Below, in pieces: positions 1 to 7,661 of a stretch of DNA of 32,070 nt. Positions within the stretch are counted from its first letter, which is position 1. Each line of letters opens with the position of its first letter. The position numbers were made by a program, and so were the translations under genes. The DNA is taken from the NCBI GenBank assembly GCA_021324635.1, contig JAJPIS010000075.1, positions 1 to 32,070 of the forward strand, written 5' to 3'. A model generated the notes under the pieces. The model was not told the DNA's origin, did not search any database, and saw nothing but the letters and a program-made list of their open reading frames with translations. Source of the DNA: Gemmatimonadota bacterium (GTDB taxonomy: Bacteria > Gemmatimonadota > Gemmatimonadetes > Gemmatimonadales > Gemmatimonadaceae).

Positions 1-157
1 CCACCACTGCCACATCGTGAACATCGGGGGGAACATCTACCGCATGCGTCAGCACGCCGAGCTCTCGACGGCGCTCCGCCGCGCCGGTGATCCCCGGACC
101 GCCCCGCCACCCCGCACCCGCCGCACTACCGCGGCCCTGGAGGCCACGACGCGCTGA
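1..157 (+). CDS. istB: IstB-like ATP-binding protein (IS21 family), C-terminal end only
   Basis: The window opens inside a reading frame that ends with TGA at 155-157 and starts with residues HHCHIVNIGGNIYRMRQHAE. This matches the C-terminal signature of IstB, the AAA+ ATPase that assists the IstA transposase of IS21-family elements (family pattern: LLDRLxHxxHIxxIRGxSYRxR). Only about 51 residues are visible, so the ATPase core lies to the left of the window. The usual Arg of the IRG triplet reads Gly here (NIGGN). The Arg/Thr/Pro-rich tail after the motif is not conserved. The frame is followed closely by repeats resembling an IS21 terminus. Moderately sure of the family; whether the element is still active cannot be judged from this fragment. 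Confidence 0.68.
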   Translation, partial: HHCHIVNIGGNIYRMRQHAELSTALRRAGDPRTAPPPRTRRTTAALEATTR

Positions 158-180
158 CGGGCTCGTCCCGTCACCCGAGT

Positions 181-228
181 GTGCAATCTCGGCCGGTGAA
201 AACGTGCACTTACAACCGGTGTTGACAA
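181..228. repeat. Probable right terminus of the IS21-like element
   Basis: Downstream of the istB stop are two copies of CCGGTG (194-199 and 217-222) 23 bp apart, within a stretch beginning TGTGCAATCTCGG and ending at TGTTGACA (221-228). IS21-family ends characteristically carry several short terminal repeats, and the elements end in CA. The left end is outside the window, so inverted-repeat pairing and the target duplication cannot be checked. The TTGACA at 223-228 could also act as an outward -35 box. This is inferred from repeat layout and position. Confidence 0.45.
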
Positions 229-572
229 TAGGCTCACCTCGTGCGACGAGCGCCGTTGGCCGATCAGGGGCGTGTCTTCGATTTGGAGAGAACTCTCGCC
301 ATGTGGATACGACATCCGGCCGTCGAGCGCCGCTGGAGCGCTACCGCCCGCGCAGTTCCCCCCCGGGTATCGACCATAAGTACCCGACGACGCGGCGAGC
401 TGTGACGTAGGCGCTCGCATGGATCTCCGGTCGGCGCCGCTGCACAAAGTGTCACCGCCTGCGCCGTGGGAATCACCATACATGGTGTTCGATGCGCTCC
501 GGTCGCGCCCGATGTCACGCTCGGGCCGTTCAGTCGATACTTGGACATCGAACAGACCACATGCCCTGATCG
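229..572. other. Gene-free stretch between IS end and trbB remnant
   Basis: No reading frame here has a convincing start, codon bias or recognisable motif. The open frames on both strands look like accidental frames in G/C-rich DNA. A remnant of a gene upstream of trbB is possible but was not recognised. Confidence 0.4.
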
Positions 573-1160
573 ATGTCTCTTCTCACCTCGACTCTCATTT
601 CCGCATCCCGCGTTGACGATCGCTACGCCGATGTCATGGCTCGTCACTTGGGGCCCGCCGTCGTCCACGCGCTCGGCGATCCCAATGTCACCGAGATCTA
701 TCGAAATCCTCAGGACGGCTATCTGCGCTGTGACACTCGCTCGGGCGGCCGAGTCTGCGTGGACGCGGTGTTGGACGCCGACCGATGCGAGAAGTGTCTC
801 AACGCGGTCGCGGCGAGCCAAAAGGTAACCCTCGGGATTGATATTGCACGGATCCAAGCGGAACTCCCTGAGCGACTCTTTGGCGGGAGCCGCCTCCAAG
901 GGTTTGTCCCGCCCGCGTCCGCCGGGCCTGCGTTCAACATTCGGAAGCGCGCGCTCGTGATCCATACGCTCGACGCTTACGTCGAGGCGCGGGTGATGAC
1001 GGCGGACGGGCGGACCGTGCTCGCGCAGGCTGTGGATGCCCACTGGCATATCCTGATTGCGGGCGGGACCAACACGGGCACGACCACGCTCGCGAGTGCC
1101 GTACTCCGCGAGATCACGGATCGGTGCCCGGCCGAGCGGATCGTGGTTCTCGAGGCGTAA
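573..1160 (+). pseudogene. trbB: Truncated TrbB-type conjugal transfer ATPase with destroyed Walker A
   Basis: The 195-residue frame matches the N-terminal and central part of TrbB, the VirB11-family secretion ATPase of conjugative type IV systems. It shows the N-terminal domain (HLGPAVVHALGDPNVTEIYR), the linker FNIRKRALVIHTLDAYVEA and then the P-loop region. In place of the canonical GGTGSGKTT the sequence reads GGTNTGTTT, so the nucleotide-binding Lys is Thr. The frame stops right after RIVVLE, where the family continues with EDTxELQ and the Walker B/His-box half. Full-length homologues are roughly 310-350 residues. The 3' half is missing and a different gene fragment begins at once on the opposite strand. 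No other tra/trb genes are visible. Both truncation and the P-loop change argue for a non-functional relic of an integrative or conjugative element. Confidence 0.8.
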
Positions 1161-1397
1161 GCGGTGACTGAAACGCCAGGGCCGCCGAGCAGAATGAACA
1201 GGGGATCGGGTGCCGTGGGGAGTCCAGTCGCGATCAGTCGCACCACCTTGAGACGCAACTGTCGTCCGTTCGGCGCAGCCCGGTTTTTCTGGCACTGGCA
1301 GCGCACCGCACTGAATCCGACCGTCGACAGCTGGGACGTGACAGGGCTTGAGGACGAGCGATTGCACCAGAGCGACGACGCGAGCTATCGAGAGCAT
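1161..1397 (-). pseudogene. Frameshifted N-terminal fragment of a TAP-type alpha/beta hydrolase
   Basis: Read on the minus strand from an ATG at 1397, one frame gives a short hydrophobic start followed by PCHVPAVDGRIQCGALPVPE. A different frame then continues with NRAAPNGRQLRLKVVRLIATG and PDPLFILLGGPGVSVTA. Joined, they reproduce the N-terminal hallmark of secreted alpha/beta hydrolases of the tripeptidyl/prolyl aminopeptidase type (CGxLxVPENRAxPxGRxIxLxVxxLxA, then PDPLFxLxGGPG with the oxyanion-hole segment). The frame changes at a T5 run at 1284-1288 (A5 on the coding strand): one A fewer would restore the frame. Homology ends at about 1161, where antisense trbB begins, so the nucleophile, acid and His parts are absent. 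Clearly a dead fragment, created by the same rearrangement that truncated trbB or by a neighbouring one. Confidence 0.72.
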
Positions 1398-1586
1398 CCG
1401 AGCACTATGCTTTGGGCGACATGTGTCAGTCTTGTATGGTCACTTCTCCTTGTACGCGCAAATGTCGCGGACGATACAGCATTGCCCCCGCTGGTGCCAT
1501 TCTGCAGTCTGACGGTGCTATCGTAGCAACCCTGACGCTATCTGCGGTTTCTAACCCTCACTACGTCTCCTACCCATTCCGTCATC

Positions 1587-2462
1587 ATGCATGGTTCGTC
1601 CCTACTCGTCGTTGCCGCGTGCCTCTCTCTATGTGCACCGCCGAAACTTGTTGCACAGTCGCCCCGTTGGCTGACGCTCCCCGAGCCGCCCGCGATGCCG
1701 CGACCCGACATGGTAGTTTTCGTGCCGGTGGCAGGCCGTGCGCGTCTCTATGCTGCCGTCTACCACCGTTCGAACGCCACGCCGGTGGTCCTGCTCCACA
1801 GTGGACTACTGACCTCCGACGTGTGGGCGTCCGAGGTCATGCGGCTCGCGCCATCTCATGAAGTCATCGTCATGGATATCCGAGGGCATGGCCGGAGCAC
1901 GCTCGGGTCCCTGCCGTTGTCGTACACGTTGCTGGCGGCGGACGCGCTGACGGTTCTTGACTCGTTTCACGTCTCCAAGGTCGCCGTCGTGGGCTGGAGC
2001 GATGGGGGTATCACGGGACTGCTGCTCGCTATCAATCATCCGAGTCGCATCGCCGCACTTGTCACATATGGCGCGCACTTCGACCACTCGGGTGATGTCA
2101 CGACAAAGCCTGACAGTCAGACGGTCGCTTTCAACAACCGCTATGAGGCCTTGGGTGCGGCGGAGTACCGGCGCCCTTCTCCGACACCCGGCAATTGCCG
2201 GACATTCGAGGCGGCGCTTGGCCAGTTGTACACCCACGAGCCCGCGATCGCGCCGGCGGCGCTACGCTCGATTCGCGTGCCGACGACGGTCGTCGCCGGC
2301 GATCACGATGAGTGCGTGCTTCGCTCGCACAGTGAGCGTTTGGCGGCGCTCATCCCGGGCGCACGGTTACTGATCCTGCCGGATGTGAGCCAAGAAGAGC
2401 CGCTCCAGGACCCGGTCGGCTGTGACCGCGTCGTGGAACGATGTCTGAATGACCATGCGTAA
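1587..2462 (+). CDS. Secreted alpha/beta hydrolase lacking the usual catalytic histidine
   Basis: A 291-residue alpha/beta-hydrolase-fold protein with an N-terminal signal peptide (hydrophobic core about residues 4-16, AQ cleavage-like site near 24). The oxyanion region VVLLHSG is at 67-73, strand plus turn VMDIRGHGRS at 95-104, the nucleophile elbow GWSDGG at 136-141 (Ser138) and the acid in AGDHDECV (Asp241 most likely). At the place where the family has a catalytic His (GxSHxxPLQDP) this protein reads DVSQEEPLQDP, so Gln269 takes its place. Ser and Asp are kept, so activity is doubtful or relies on another base. The last 14 bp overlap the next gene, suggesting translational coupling. Base composition is less G/C-rich than the right part of the window. 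The substrate cannot be predicted. Confidence 0.82.
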   Translation: MHGSSLLVVAACLSLCAPPKLVAQSPRWLTLPEPPAMPRPDMVVFVPVAGRARLYAAVYHRSNATPVVLLHSGLLTSDVWASEVMRLAPSHEVIVMDIRGHGRSTLGSLPLSYTLLAADALTVLDSFHVSKVAVVGWSDGGITGLLLAINHPSRIAALVTYGAHFDHSGDVTTKPDSQTVAFNNRYEALGAAEYRRPSPTPGNCRTFEAALGQLYTHEPAIAPAALRSIRVPTTVVAGDHDECVLRSHSERLAALIPGARLLILPDVSQEEPLQDPVGCDRVVERCLNDHA

Positions 2463-3927
2463 AGACCGTCGCTGCACGTGGCTGCTACTCGCCACCCTCG
2501 TCACACCGTGCGCGTCGGCCAATGCCCAGTCATCATCGGTGACCCTGCCGGAGACGCCATTGGGTCACCTCGCGAGCGATTGGATTCAGCTGTGTCAGCA
2601 TGCGAATCGGAATCAGGTCGCGCAATGGCTCACGGCGCATCTGTCGGCCGACGGCATGCGTGGCGCCTCAGTGCCATATCGGACGGCCATTCAGATTGAA
2701 GAGTGCACCGGTAACGGCGCAATGCAGGTGGCCCGCGTTCGTGAATCGACCACCCAGAGGATGCAGGTGGAACTGGTAGGCGCGAAATCGGGCTCGTGGG
2801 TCTTACTGGACCTGGAAGCGAACGACGTTGGACAATTGGACCATGTCTCGGCGAGTCCCACGGTGCCGCCGGAGTCGGCGATGCCGCGGGACTTGAGTGA
2901 CTCGGCGCTTGGGAAGGACGTACGTGCGCTCGTTGCACGTATCGGAGCCGCGGGGTTGTTCTCCGGTATCGTCACAGTGGCCCGCGATACCCACGTGATC
3001 GTGCAGGCCACCACCGGGTACGCGAACCATTCGCGTCAGACGCCGATTACGGGATCCACGCAGTTCACTTTGGGCTCGCTGGGCAAGATGTTCACCGCCG
3101 CGTCGATCGGCCAACTCGTCGATCAAGGCAAGATCTCGTTCGGCGATCCGGTCGGCAAATTCTTCCCCGACTATCCGAACGCCCTAGTGCGCGATCAGGT
3201 GACGGTCGGAATGCTGCTGTCGCACACGGGAGGGCTCGGCGACTTCCTCGCCCGGCGGACGCCGGAGATGATGAAGAACGGCGTGGCGCGGGCCGCCGAA
3301 TTCTTACCTCTCTACGACCATGATGCACCGCTCTTTACACCTGGGACGCAGTGGGCATACAGCAATGCGGGCCTCGCGCTCGCTGGCGCGATCGTCGAGA
3401 AGGTCTCAGGCGAGGATTATCCAGCGTACATCCGCCAGAACATCTTCGCTCGAGCCAGGATGGCGCACAGCGATCCCAATAACCAACCGCGTGCCTGGTC
3501 GGATCTCGTAACGCCGTACACGAAATTCACGCCTCAGGGTCCGAGTGCCGATTGGACAGAGGCTGCGGCAGACATCGGTAGTCCCGCTGGGGGCGCGATC
3601 TCAACGGCGGATGATCTGGTTCGTTTCGCCGCGGCACTTCGGCACGGGACGTTGGAAACGTCCGCTACATTCGCGGAGATGATCAAACCACGCCATGTGG
3701 TACCCGATCGGGGCCAGTACGGTTATGCCATGGAGATTACCGATGTCTATGGTCGCACAGTGGTCGGGCACGGTGGTGGGTTCTCAGGCGTCAGTACGCA
3801 TCTCTACCTGGTGCTGGGCTCTCCGTATACGATCGTCGTGTTGGCAAATCAAGATCCTCCGGCCGACGGCTATGGCGGGCTCATGACGCTTGCCCTCGTC
3901 GCGGAAAAGGCCAAGCGTGGTCAGTAG
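2449..3927 (+). CDS. Secreted serine hydrolase, beta-lactamase / class C PBP fold
   Basis: A 492-residue protein with a signal peptide (MTMRKDRRC, hydrophobic stretch to about 20, ANAQ cleavage-like site at 24-27). A poorly recognised N-terminal segment (about 30-150) precedes the catalytic domain of the beta-lactamase-like serine hydrolases: SLGK at 210-213 gives the SxxK nucleophile and general base, YSN at 304-306 is the second motif, and HGGG late in the chain replaces the KTG box, as is common in esterase or peptidase members. The start ATG at 2449 overlaps the upstream hydrolase by 14 bp; a second in-frame ATG at 2455 is possible. The family includes D-aminopeptidases, esterases and AmpC-like enzymes, and nothing here argues specifically for antibiotic resistance. 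The overlap implies co-expression with the alpha/beta hydrolase. Confidence 0.88.
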   Translation: MTMRKDRRCTWLLLATLVTPCASANAQSSSVTLPETPLGHLASDWIQLCQHANRNQVAQWLTAHLSADGMRGASVPYRTAIQIEECTGNGAMQVARVRESTTQRMQVELVGAKSGSWVLLDLEANDVGQLDHVSASPTVPPESAMPRDLSDSALGKDVRALVARIGAAGLFSGIVTVARDTHVIVQATTGYANHSRQTPITGSTQFTLGSLGKMFTAASIGQLVDQGKISFGDPVGKFFPDYPNALVRDQVTVGMLLSHTGGLGDFLARRTPEMMKNGVARAAEFLPLYDHDAPLFTPGTQWAYSNAGLALAGAIVEKVSGEDYPAYIRQNIFARARMAHSDPNNQPRAWSDLVTPYTKFTPQGPSADWTEAAADIGSPAGGAISTADDLVRFAAALRHGTLETSATFAEMIKPRHVVPDRGQYGYAMEITDVYGRTVVGHGGGFSGVSTHLYLVLGSPYTIVVLANQDPPADGYGGLMTLALVAEKAKRGQ

Positions 3928-4400
3928 CATTCAGATTCACCGCGAGACCGCGGCAGTTCAGCATCAGGCGAGCTTGGCTCCGACATCGAAGGGAATGAGC
4001 TTTGCGACCGAAGAGGCGCGTGCGGTCTTGGACTTGGACTGCCAGGAGGCGCAACTGCTATCGCGACGATCGCGATCCTGCGACTAGATGCGTCTGAATG
4101 CGTCAGCTAGGTATTCAGGCGCCAAGTTGGGCCGCCCGACTGAGTGGATGGGCATCGCTCGAGCGCACCGTCTATCGTGCCCCGCGATGGCGGGACCTAA
4201 TTCCAACGATAGCGCTGCGGTAGCCAAGATGGGCATGCCAGGGATCGTCGCAGCGTACGATTCGTCTTACTACCTACAGCTGCCTCATGGGCGCGCCTAT
4301 GGATGCCACTTATGAGTTGACACGTGCGGCTGGCCTTCGCTGAACGCTCGAACTGTAGCTTTCCTGAACTCTATACTGTCCCGCGACCAACGGAGCCCAC
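3928..4400. other. Gene-free stretch with one two-level hairpin
   Basis: No convincing coding frame; the short open frames lack ribosome-binding sites and recognisable sequence. The outer arms CTATCGT (4172-4178) and ACGATAG (4206-4212) pair perfectly and enclose an inner stem CCCGC (4181-4185)/GCGGG (4190-4194) with a GATG loop. The base composition is as in the rest of the left island, so this may be decayed coding DNA. Confidence 0.4.
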
Positions 4401-4724
4401 ATGAATCCGGCATTGATGCGCCTTGCCGTTGCAGGGGCAGTACTTGCGGTGTCAAGCCTTGGCCGGCCGCGCGACCGCAGCGCGAGCAATCTACCTCTCG
4501 GAATTGCGCGATCACTTCCTCCGGACGATAGCGCGAGCCTTGTACAGCGAGCGTTGAAGCTAGTCCAAGCGAACGGAAACACCGCTACGCTCCGCGTCGT
4601 GCGCTACTCTAGGTCGGGCAATCTCATTACCGTCGAGTTTGCTCCAGTCGATCGACGGGCATTCGGCGGGGCGGCGGTAGTCCGGATCTCGACTGGGAAG
4701 ATCTGCGTGGAGCAATTCGAGTAA
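4401..4724 (+). CDS. Small secreted protein of unknown function
   Basis: A 107-residue frame with an ATG preceded by CGGAG at about 8 bp spacing. Residues 1-20 form a plausible signal peptide (MNPALMRLAVAGAVLAVSS). The remainder has alternating hydrophobic/polar strands (NTATLRVVRYSRSGNLITVEF; AVVRISTGKICVEQF), suggesting a small beta-rich domain. I do not recognise the family. The opposite-strand frames are poorer in start signals. It closes the lower-GC island and ends about 65 bp before the convergent hydrolase gene. Confidence 0.5.
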   Translation: MNPALMRLAVAGAVLAVSSLGRPRDRSASNLPLGIARSLPPDDSASLVQRALKLVQANGNTATLRVVRYSRSGNLITVEFAPVDRRAFGGAAVVRISTGKICVEQFE

Positions 4725-4788
4725 CACGGGACGCGTGGTCTTCTCTCAGCGTTTTATTCCGGATCCCCACAGCGGCCGTGACGTGCCG

Positions 4789-5742
4789 TCATCGGTGAAC
4801 GGTGTGCATCGCGCTCGTGCGAGCCAGAAAAGCGCGCGTCAACGCCGCGATCGTGTCACCCTGATCTTCGAGCGCGAAGTGGCCGGTGTCGAGCAGGTGC
4901 AGCTCGGCCTTCGGCAGATCGCGCAGGTACGCGCGGGCGCCAGCGGCGGGAAAGATCGCGTCGTTCCGCCCCCAGACGATCAACGTCGGCGGCTGGTACG
5001 TACGAAAGAACGCCTGAAACCGTGGGTAGAGCGCGACGTTGGTCGCGTAGTCGCGAAACAGGTCGAGCATGATCTCGTCGATGCCAGGACGATCGAGCAA
5101 CGCCTGGTCGTGCACCCAGACGCCAGGCTCGACGCGCGTGGAGTCGCGCACGCCATCGAGGTACTGGGATTTCGTGGCCTGCGGCGTGAGCCCGGCGCGG
5201 AGCGCGTTCCGATGCGCCGGGGACCCGTCGGCCCAGTACGCCTTGATCGGCTTCCAGAAGTCGCCGAACCCGTCCTCGTACGCATTGCCATTCTGCACGA
5301 TCAGCGCCGTCACGCGCTCGGGGTGACGAAGGGCGAGCCGGTACCCGACGGGCGCGCCGTAGTCTTGCACGTACAGCGCGTAGCGGGTGGCACCGAGCTG
5401 ACCGAGGAGATCGTCCACCACCTCGGCGTAGTGCGCGAAGGTGTAACGGAACCGCCCGCGGTCAGGCACACCGCTCTGGCCGAAACCGGGATAGTCGGGC
5501 GCGATGACGTGGTATCGGTCCGCGAGCGCCGGAATCAGGTTGCGGAACATCGAGGACGATGTGGGGAACCCGTGCAGCAACACGACCGTCGGGCCGTCGG
5601 CGGGCCCTGCTTCCCGATAGAAGACGTCGACGCCGTCGACGCGAAGCGTGCGATAGTGGACGACCGCGGCCTCGGGACGCCGGACCCCGAGCAGGGCGAG
5701 GCATGCGAGGGCCGCCGGCCAGCGCGCGAAGGAAAGCATCAT
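4789..5742 (-). CDS. Haloalkane dehalogenase / epoxide hydrolase-type alpha/beta hydrolase, exported
   Basis: A 317-residue enzyme whose nucleophile is Asp127 in VQDYGAP, the hallmark of the haloalkane dehalogenase/epoxide hydrolase branch. Also visible are HGFP at 57-60 (oxyanion hole), the DYPGFGQS turn at 83-90, a cap region, an acid in WGRNDAIFP and His in TGHFALED, so the triad is complete. The start was placed at the ATG pair at 5742/5739 because GGGAG lies just upstream at good spacing and residues 4-26 form a signal peptide. A longer frame to 5811 would run through the operator region. It is divergent from the CGNR regulator, which may control it. The substrate (halide versus epoxide versus ester) cannot be told from sequence alone. 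Confidence 0.85.
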   Translation of the reverse strand: MMLSFARWPAALACLALLGVRRPEAAVVHYRTLRVDGVDVFYREAGPADGPTVVLLHGFPTSSSMFRNLIPALADRYHVIAPDYPGFGQSGVPDRGRFRYTFAHYAEVVDDLLGQLGATRYALYVQDYGAPVGYRLALRHPERVTALIVQNGNAYEDGFGDFWKPIKAYWADGSPAHRNALRAGLTPQATKSQYLDGVRDSTRVEPGVWVHDQALLDRPGIDEIMLDLFRDYATNVALYPRFQAFFRTYQPPTLIVWGRNDAIFPAAGARAYLRDLPKAELHLLDTGHFALEDQGDTIAALTRAFLARTSAMHTVHR

Positions 5743-5754
5743 CGAATCTCCCAA

Positions 5755-5843
5755 GGTAACTAGAGAAACGGCAGTAAGAACGTTACTGGCTCTCGATCTT
5801 AATGGGAGCACGGTAACGTGTCAACCGCCGCATATGAGGTTAC
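5755..5843. promoter_or_regulatory. Divergent promoter/operator region with four spaced GTAAC/GTTAC half-sites
   Basis: Between the divergent hydrolase and CGNR regulator lie GTAAC (5756-5760), GTTAC (5782-5786), GTAAC (5813-5817) and GTTAC (5839-5843). The half-sites alternate in orientation and are spaced 26, 31 and 26 bp, so the array is two copies of one inverted pair offset by 57 bp. The two central sites extend to a perfect inverted repeat ACGTTAC (5780-5786)/GTAACGT (5813-5819). The layout suggests an operator bound by a dimeric regulator, most simply the adjacent CGNR protein. Binding is inferred. Confidence 0.55.
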
Positions 5844-6448
5844 ATTTCCCGAGCATGGAACCGGTTTTCGTCGGCGGCCATCCAGCCATCGATTTTGTCA
5901 ACACCGCGTTCTCACCGCAGGGTGAGCCGGTGGACGTGATTCACGACGGCCGCTCATTCCTCGATTGGCTCGTGCGCGCCGGCCTCCTGACGGAGTCGGC
6001 CTCAACTCGGTTGAGGCGCCGCGTCAGCGCCAAGCGCTTGGACGCGGCCGCCACGGCAGCGCGTGATATGCGAACCTGGGCCAGGTCATGGATCACGCGC
6101 TGGCGTCTCGACCCGGAAGCCGACTATGGCGCCGAGCTCCGCCGCCTGAACACCTATTTGCATCGCGGCGCCTCGTCTCGGGAGGTCATCGCCGAGAATG
6201 GCTGCCTACGCCTCGCCGAGCGCGTTCGACTGGAGAGCGTGGATGACGTGCTGGCCATTGTTGCGACGCGAGTCGCCGCCCTGGTCACCGGCGAAAATCC
6301 GTCGTGCATCAAGTCTTGCGCGGGCTCCAACTGTACCCTCTTATTTCTCGACCGCACGAAGGGTCGCCGCCGCCTCTTTTGCAGCGCCTCGACGTGCGGG
6401 AACCGCGCGAAAGTTGCCGCCTTTCGCGCGCGGCAGGCCGGCCCGTAA
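5834..6448 (+). CDS. CGNR zinc-finger / ABATE-domain transcriptional regulator
   Basis: A 204-residue protein of the two-domain family with an N-terminal ABATE domain (GGHPAIDFVNT at 14-24) and a C-terminal CGNR treble-clef zinc finger. The zinc ligands are Cys162, Cys167, Cys183 and Cys188, the last opening the CGNR motif at 188-191, followed by the basic helix RAKVAAFRARQ. Such proteins are thought to be DNA-binding, stress-responsive regulators and often sit beside the gene they control. An in-frame ATG at 5855 (MEPVFVGGHPAID) is an equally likely start and would keep the last GTTAC half-site out of the coding region. The gene is divergent from the dehalogenase-type hydrolase; regulation of that gene and of itself is inferred. 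Confidence 0.85.
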   Translation: MRLHFPSMEPVFVGGHPAIDFVNTAFSPQGEPVDVIHDGRSFLDWLVRAGLLTESASTRLRRRVSAKRLDAAATAARDMRTWARSWITRWRLDPEADYGAELRRLNTYLHRGASSREVIAENGCLRLAERVRLESVDDVLAIVATRVAALVTGENPSCIKSCAGSNCTLLFLDRTKGRRRLFCSASTCGNRAKVAAFRARQAGP

Positions 6449-6581
6449 GCAGGATCGCTCGGCGGCAGCCCGTCGCCGGTGAATCGATAGGACCGGCGGG
6501 TCCGACGGATGGGATCTCCTGCGCCTTTGGCGTGATCTGTTGGACGTTGTCGCACGGAGTGGGGCGGGCCATAATTGGCGG

Positions 6582-7661
6582 ATGCGGTCCGACAGCGCGC
6601 GCACCCTCCGAGTCGTGGCCCTGGCGACGCTCGCGGCCGGGATCTTCTTCACCGCCGAAGAGGTCTTGGCGGATCTGGCCCGGAGTCGTGGGGCTGACAT
6701 CCCGGGAGATATCTGGAGCGGGGCGCAGACGTGGGGGGCATGGGCGCTGCTCACGCCGGCCGTCGTGGCGGCGCTCCGTCGCTGGCCACTCGATCGGCGC
6801 CCGATCGCGTATCCGCTGGTGGCGCACGCGACCGCGGGGCTCACGCTGGCGGTCGTCCACAACCTGTTCGATACCGCCTTGTTCCGGCTCGAGCTCCACC
6901 TCCGGGGCGCGATGAGCATCCGGGAGGCACTGACGGCGGCTCCCAACCCCGTCGGCTTCGTCTTCAACCTGTTCACGGGACTGGTCTACTACTCGCTCGT
7001 GGTGGGCGGGTACACCACGCTCCGCTACCGAATGAGCGCCGAGACGCTGCGGGCAGAGTTGACCGAGTCCAAGCTCGACACCCTGCGCTCGCAGCTCCGC
7101 CCCCACTTCCTCTTCAATACGCTGAACACCATTTCGGTCTTCGTGGTCAAGAATCCGGAGAAGGCCCAACAGATGCTCCTGCGGCTCTCCTCGCTGCTCC
7201 GGCGGAGCCTCGACGAGGACGCGCACGAGGTACCGCTGCGACAGGAATTGGCGTTCCTCAGCGATTACCTCGACATCCAACTCGGGCGGTTCGGCGACCA
7301 GCTCGCGGTGGGCGTCACGGCGGATCCGGCGGCCCTCGACGCGAGCGTGCCGGTCTTCCTCCTCCAACCGCTCGTCGAGAACGCGATCGAGCACGGCACG
7401 TCGGAGGACAAGCGCACCACGATCGCGGTCCGGGCGACCCGCGACGCCAGCATGCTGCACGTCACGCTCGAAGACGACGGGCCCGGCGTCCTGACCGGCG
7501 CCTCGCCGCGCGAGGGCATCGGGCTTCGCAATACCAGGGCGCGGCTGTATCACCTCTATGGCACGCAGGCCACCGTGACGCTCGGCCCTGCGCAGCGGGA
7601 CGCCGCGTGTCCGGGCACCCGAGTCGAGATCCGGATCCCCTATCGCCCCGCGTCCGCATGA
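6582..7661 (+). CDS. LytS/YehU-type sensor histidine kinase
   Basis: A 359-residue kinase with about four transmembrane segments in the first 145 residues, a short coiled linker, and the His_kinase domain motif LRPHFLFNTLN (phospho-acceptor His175). An HATPase follows, with the N-box VENAIEHG, the DDGPG box and GIGLRNTRARL. There is no separate sensor domain, so the membrane segments probably sense the signal. I chose the ATG at 6582 rather than the TTG at 6540 because it starts immediately before the first hydrophobic segment. The stop overlaps the next start (ATGA at 7658-7661), so kinase and regulator are translationally coupled. Target genes are unknown. Confidence 0.9.
   Translation: MRSDSARTLRVVALATLAAGIFFTAEEVLADLARSRGADIPGDIWSGAQTWGAWALLTPAVVAALRRWPLDRRPIAYPLVAHATAGLTLAVVHNLFDTALFRLELHLRGAMSIREALTAAPNPVGFVFNLFTGLVYYSLVVGGYTTLRYRMSAETLRAELTESKLDTLRSQLRPHFLFNTLNTISVFVVKNPEKAQQMLLRLSSLLRRSLDEDAHEVPLRQELAFLSDYLDIQLGRFGDQLAVGVTADPAALDASVPVFLLQPLVENAIEHGTSEDKRTTIAVRATRDASMLHVTLEDDGPGVLTGASPREGIGLRNTRARLYHLYGTQATVTLGPAQRDAACPGTRVEIRIPYRPASA

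Noticed and set aside
264-1397. Long minus-strand open frame of 377 residues
   Set aside because: Most of it is antisense to the TrbB frame and low in recognisable sequence; only its beginning is used, as one of two frames of the hydrolase fragment.
3890-4087. 65-residue frame after the serine hydrolase
   Set aside because: Begins inside the upstream gene, without a ribosome-binding site or any recognisable family.
4735-5763. 342-residue plus-strand frame opposite the dehalogenase-like gene
   Set aside because: Antisense to an enzyme with full Asp/His triad; the frame has no domain signal.
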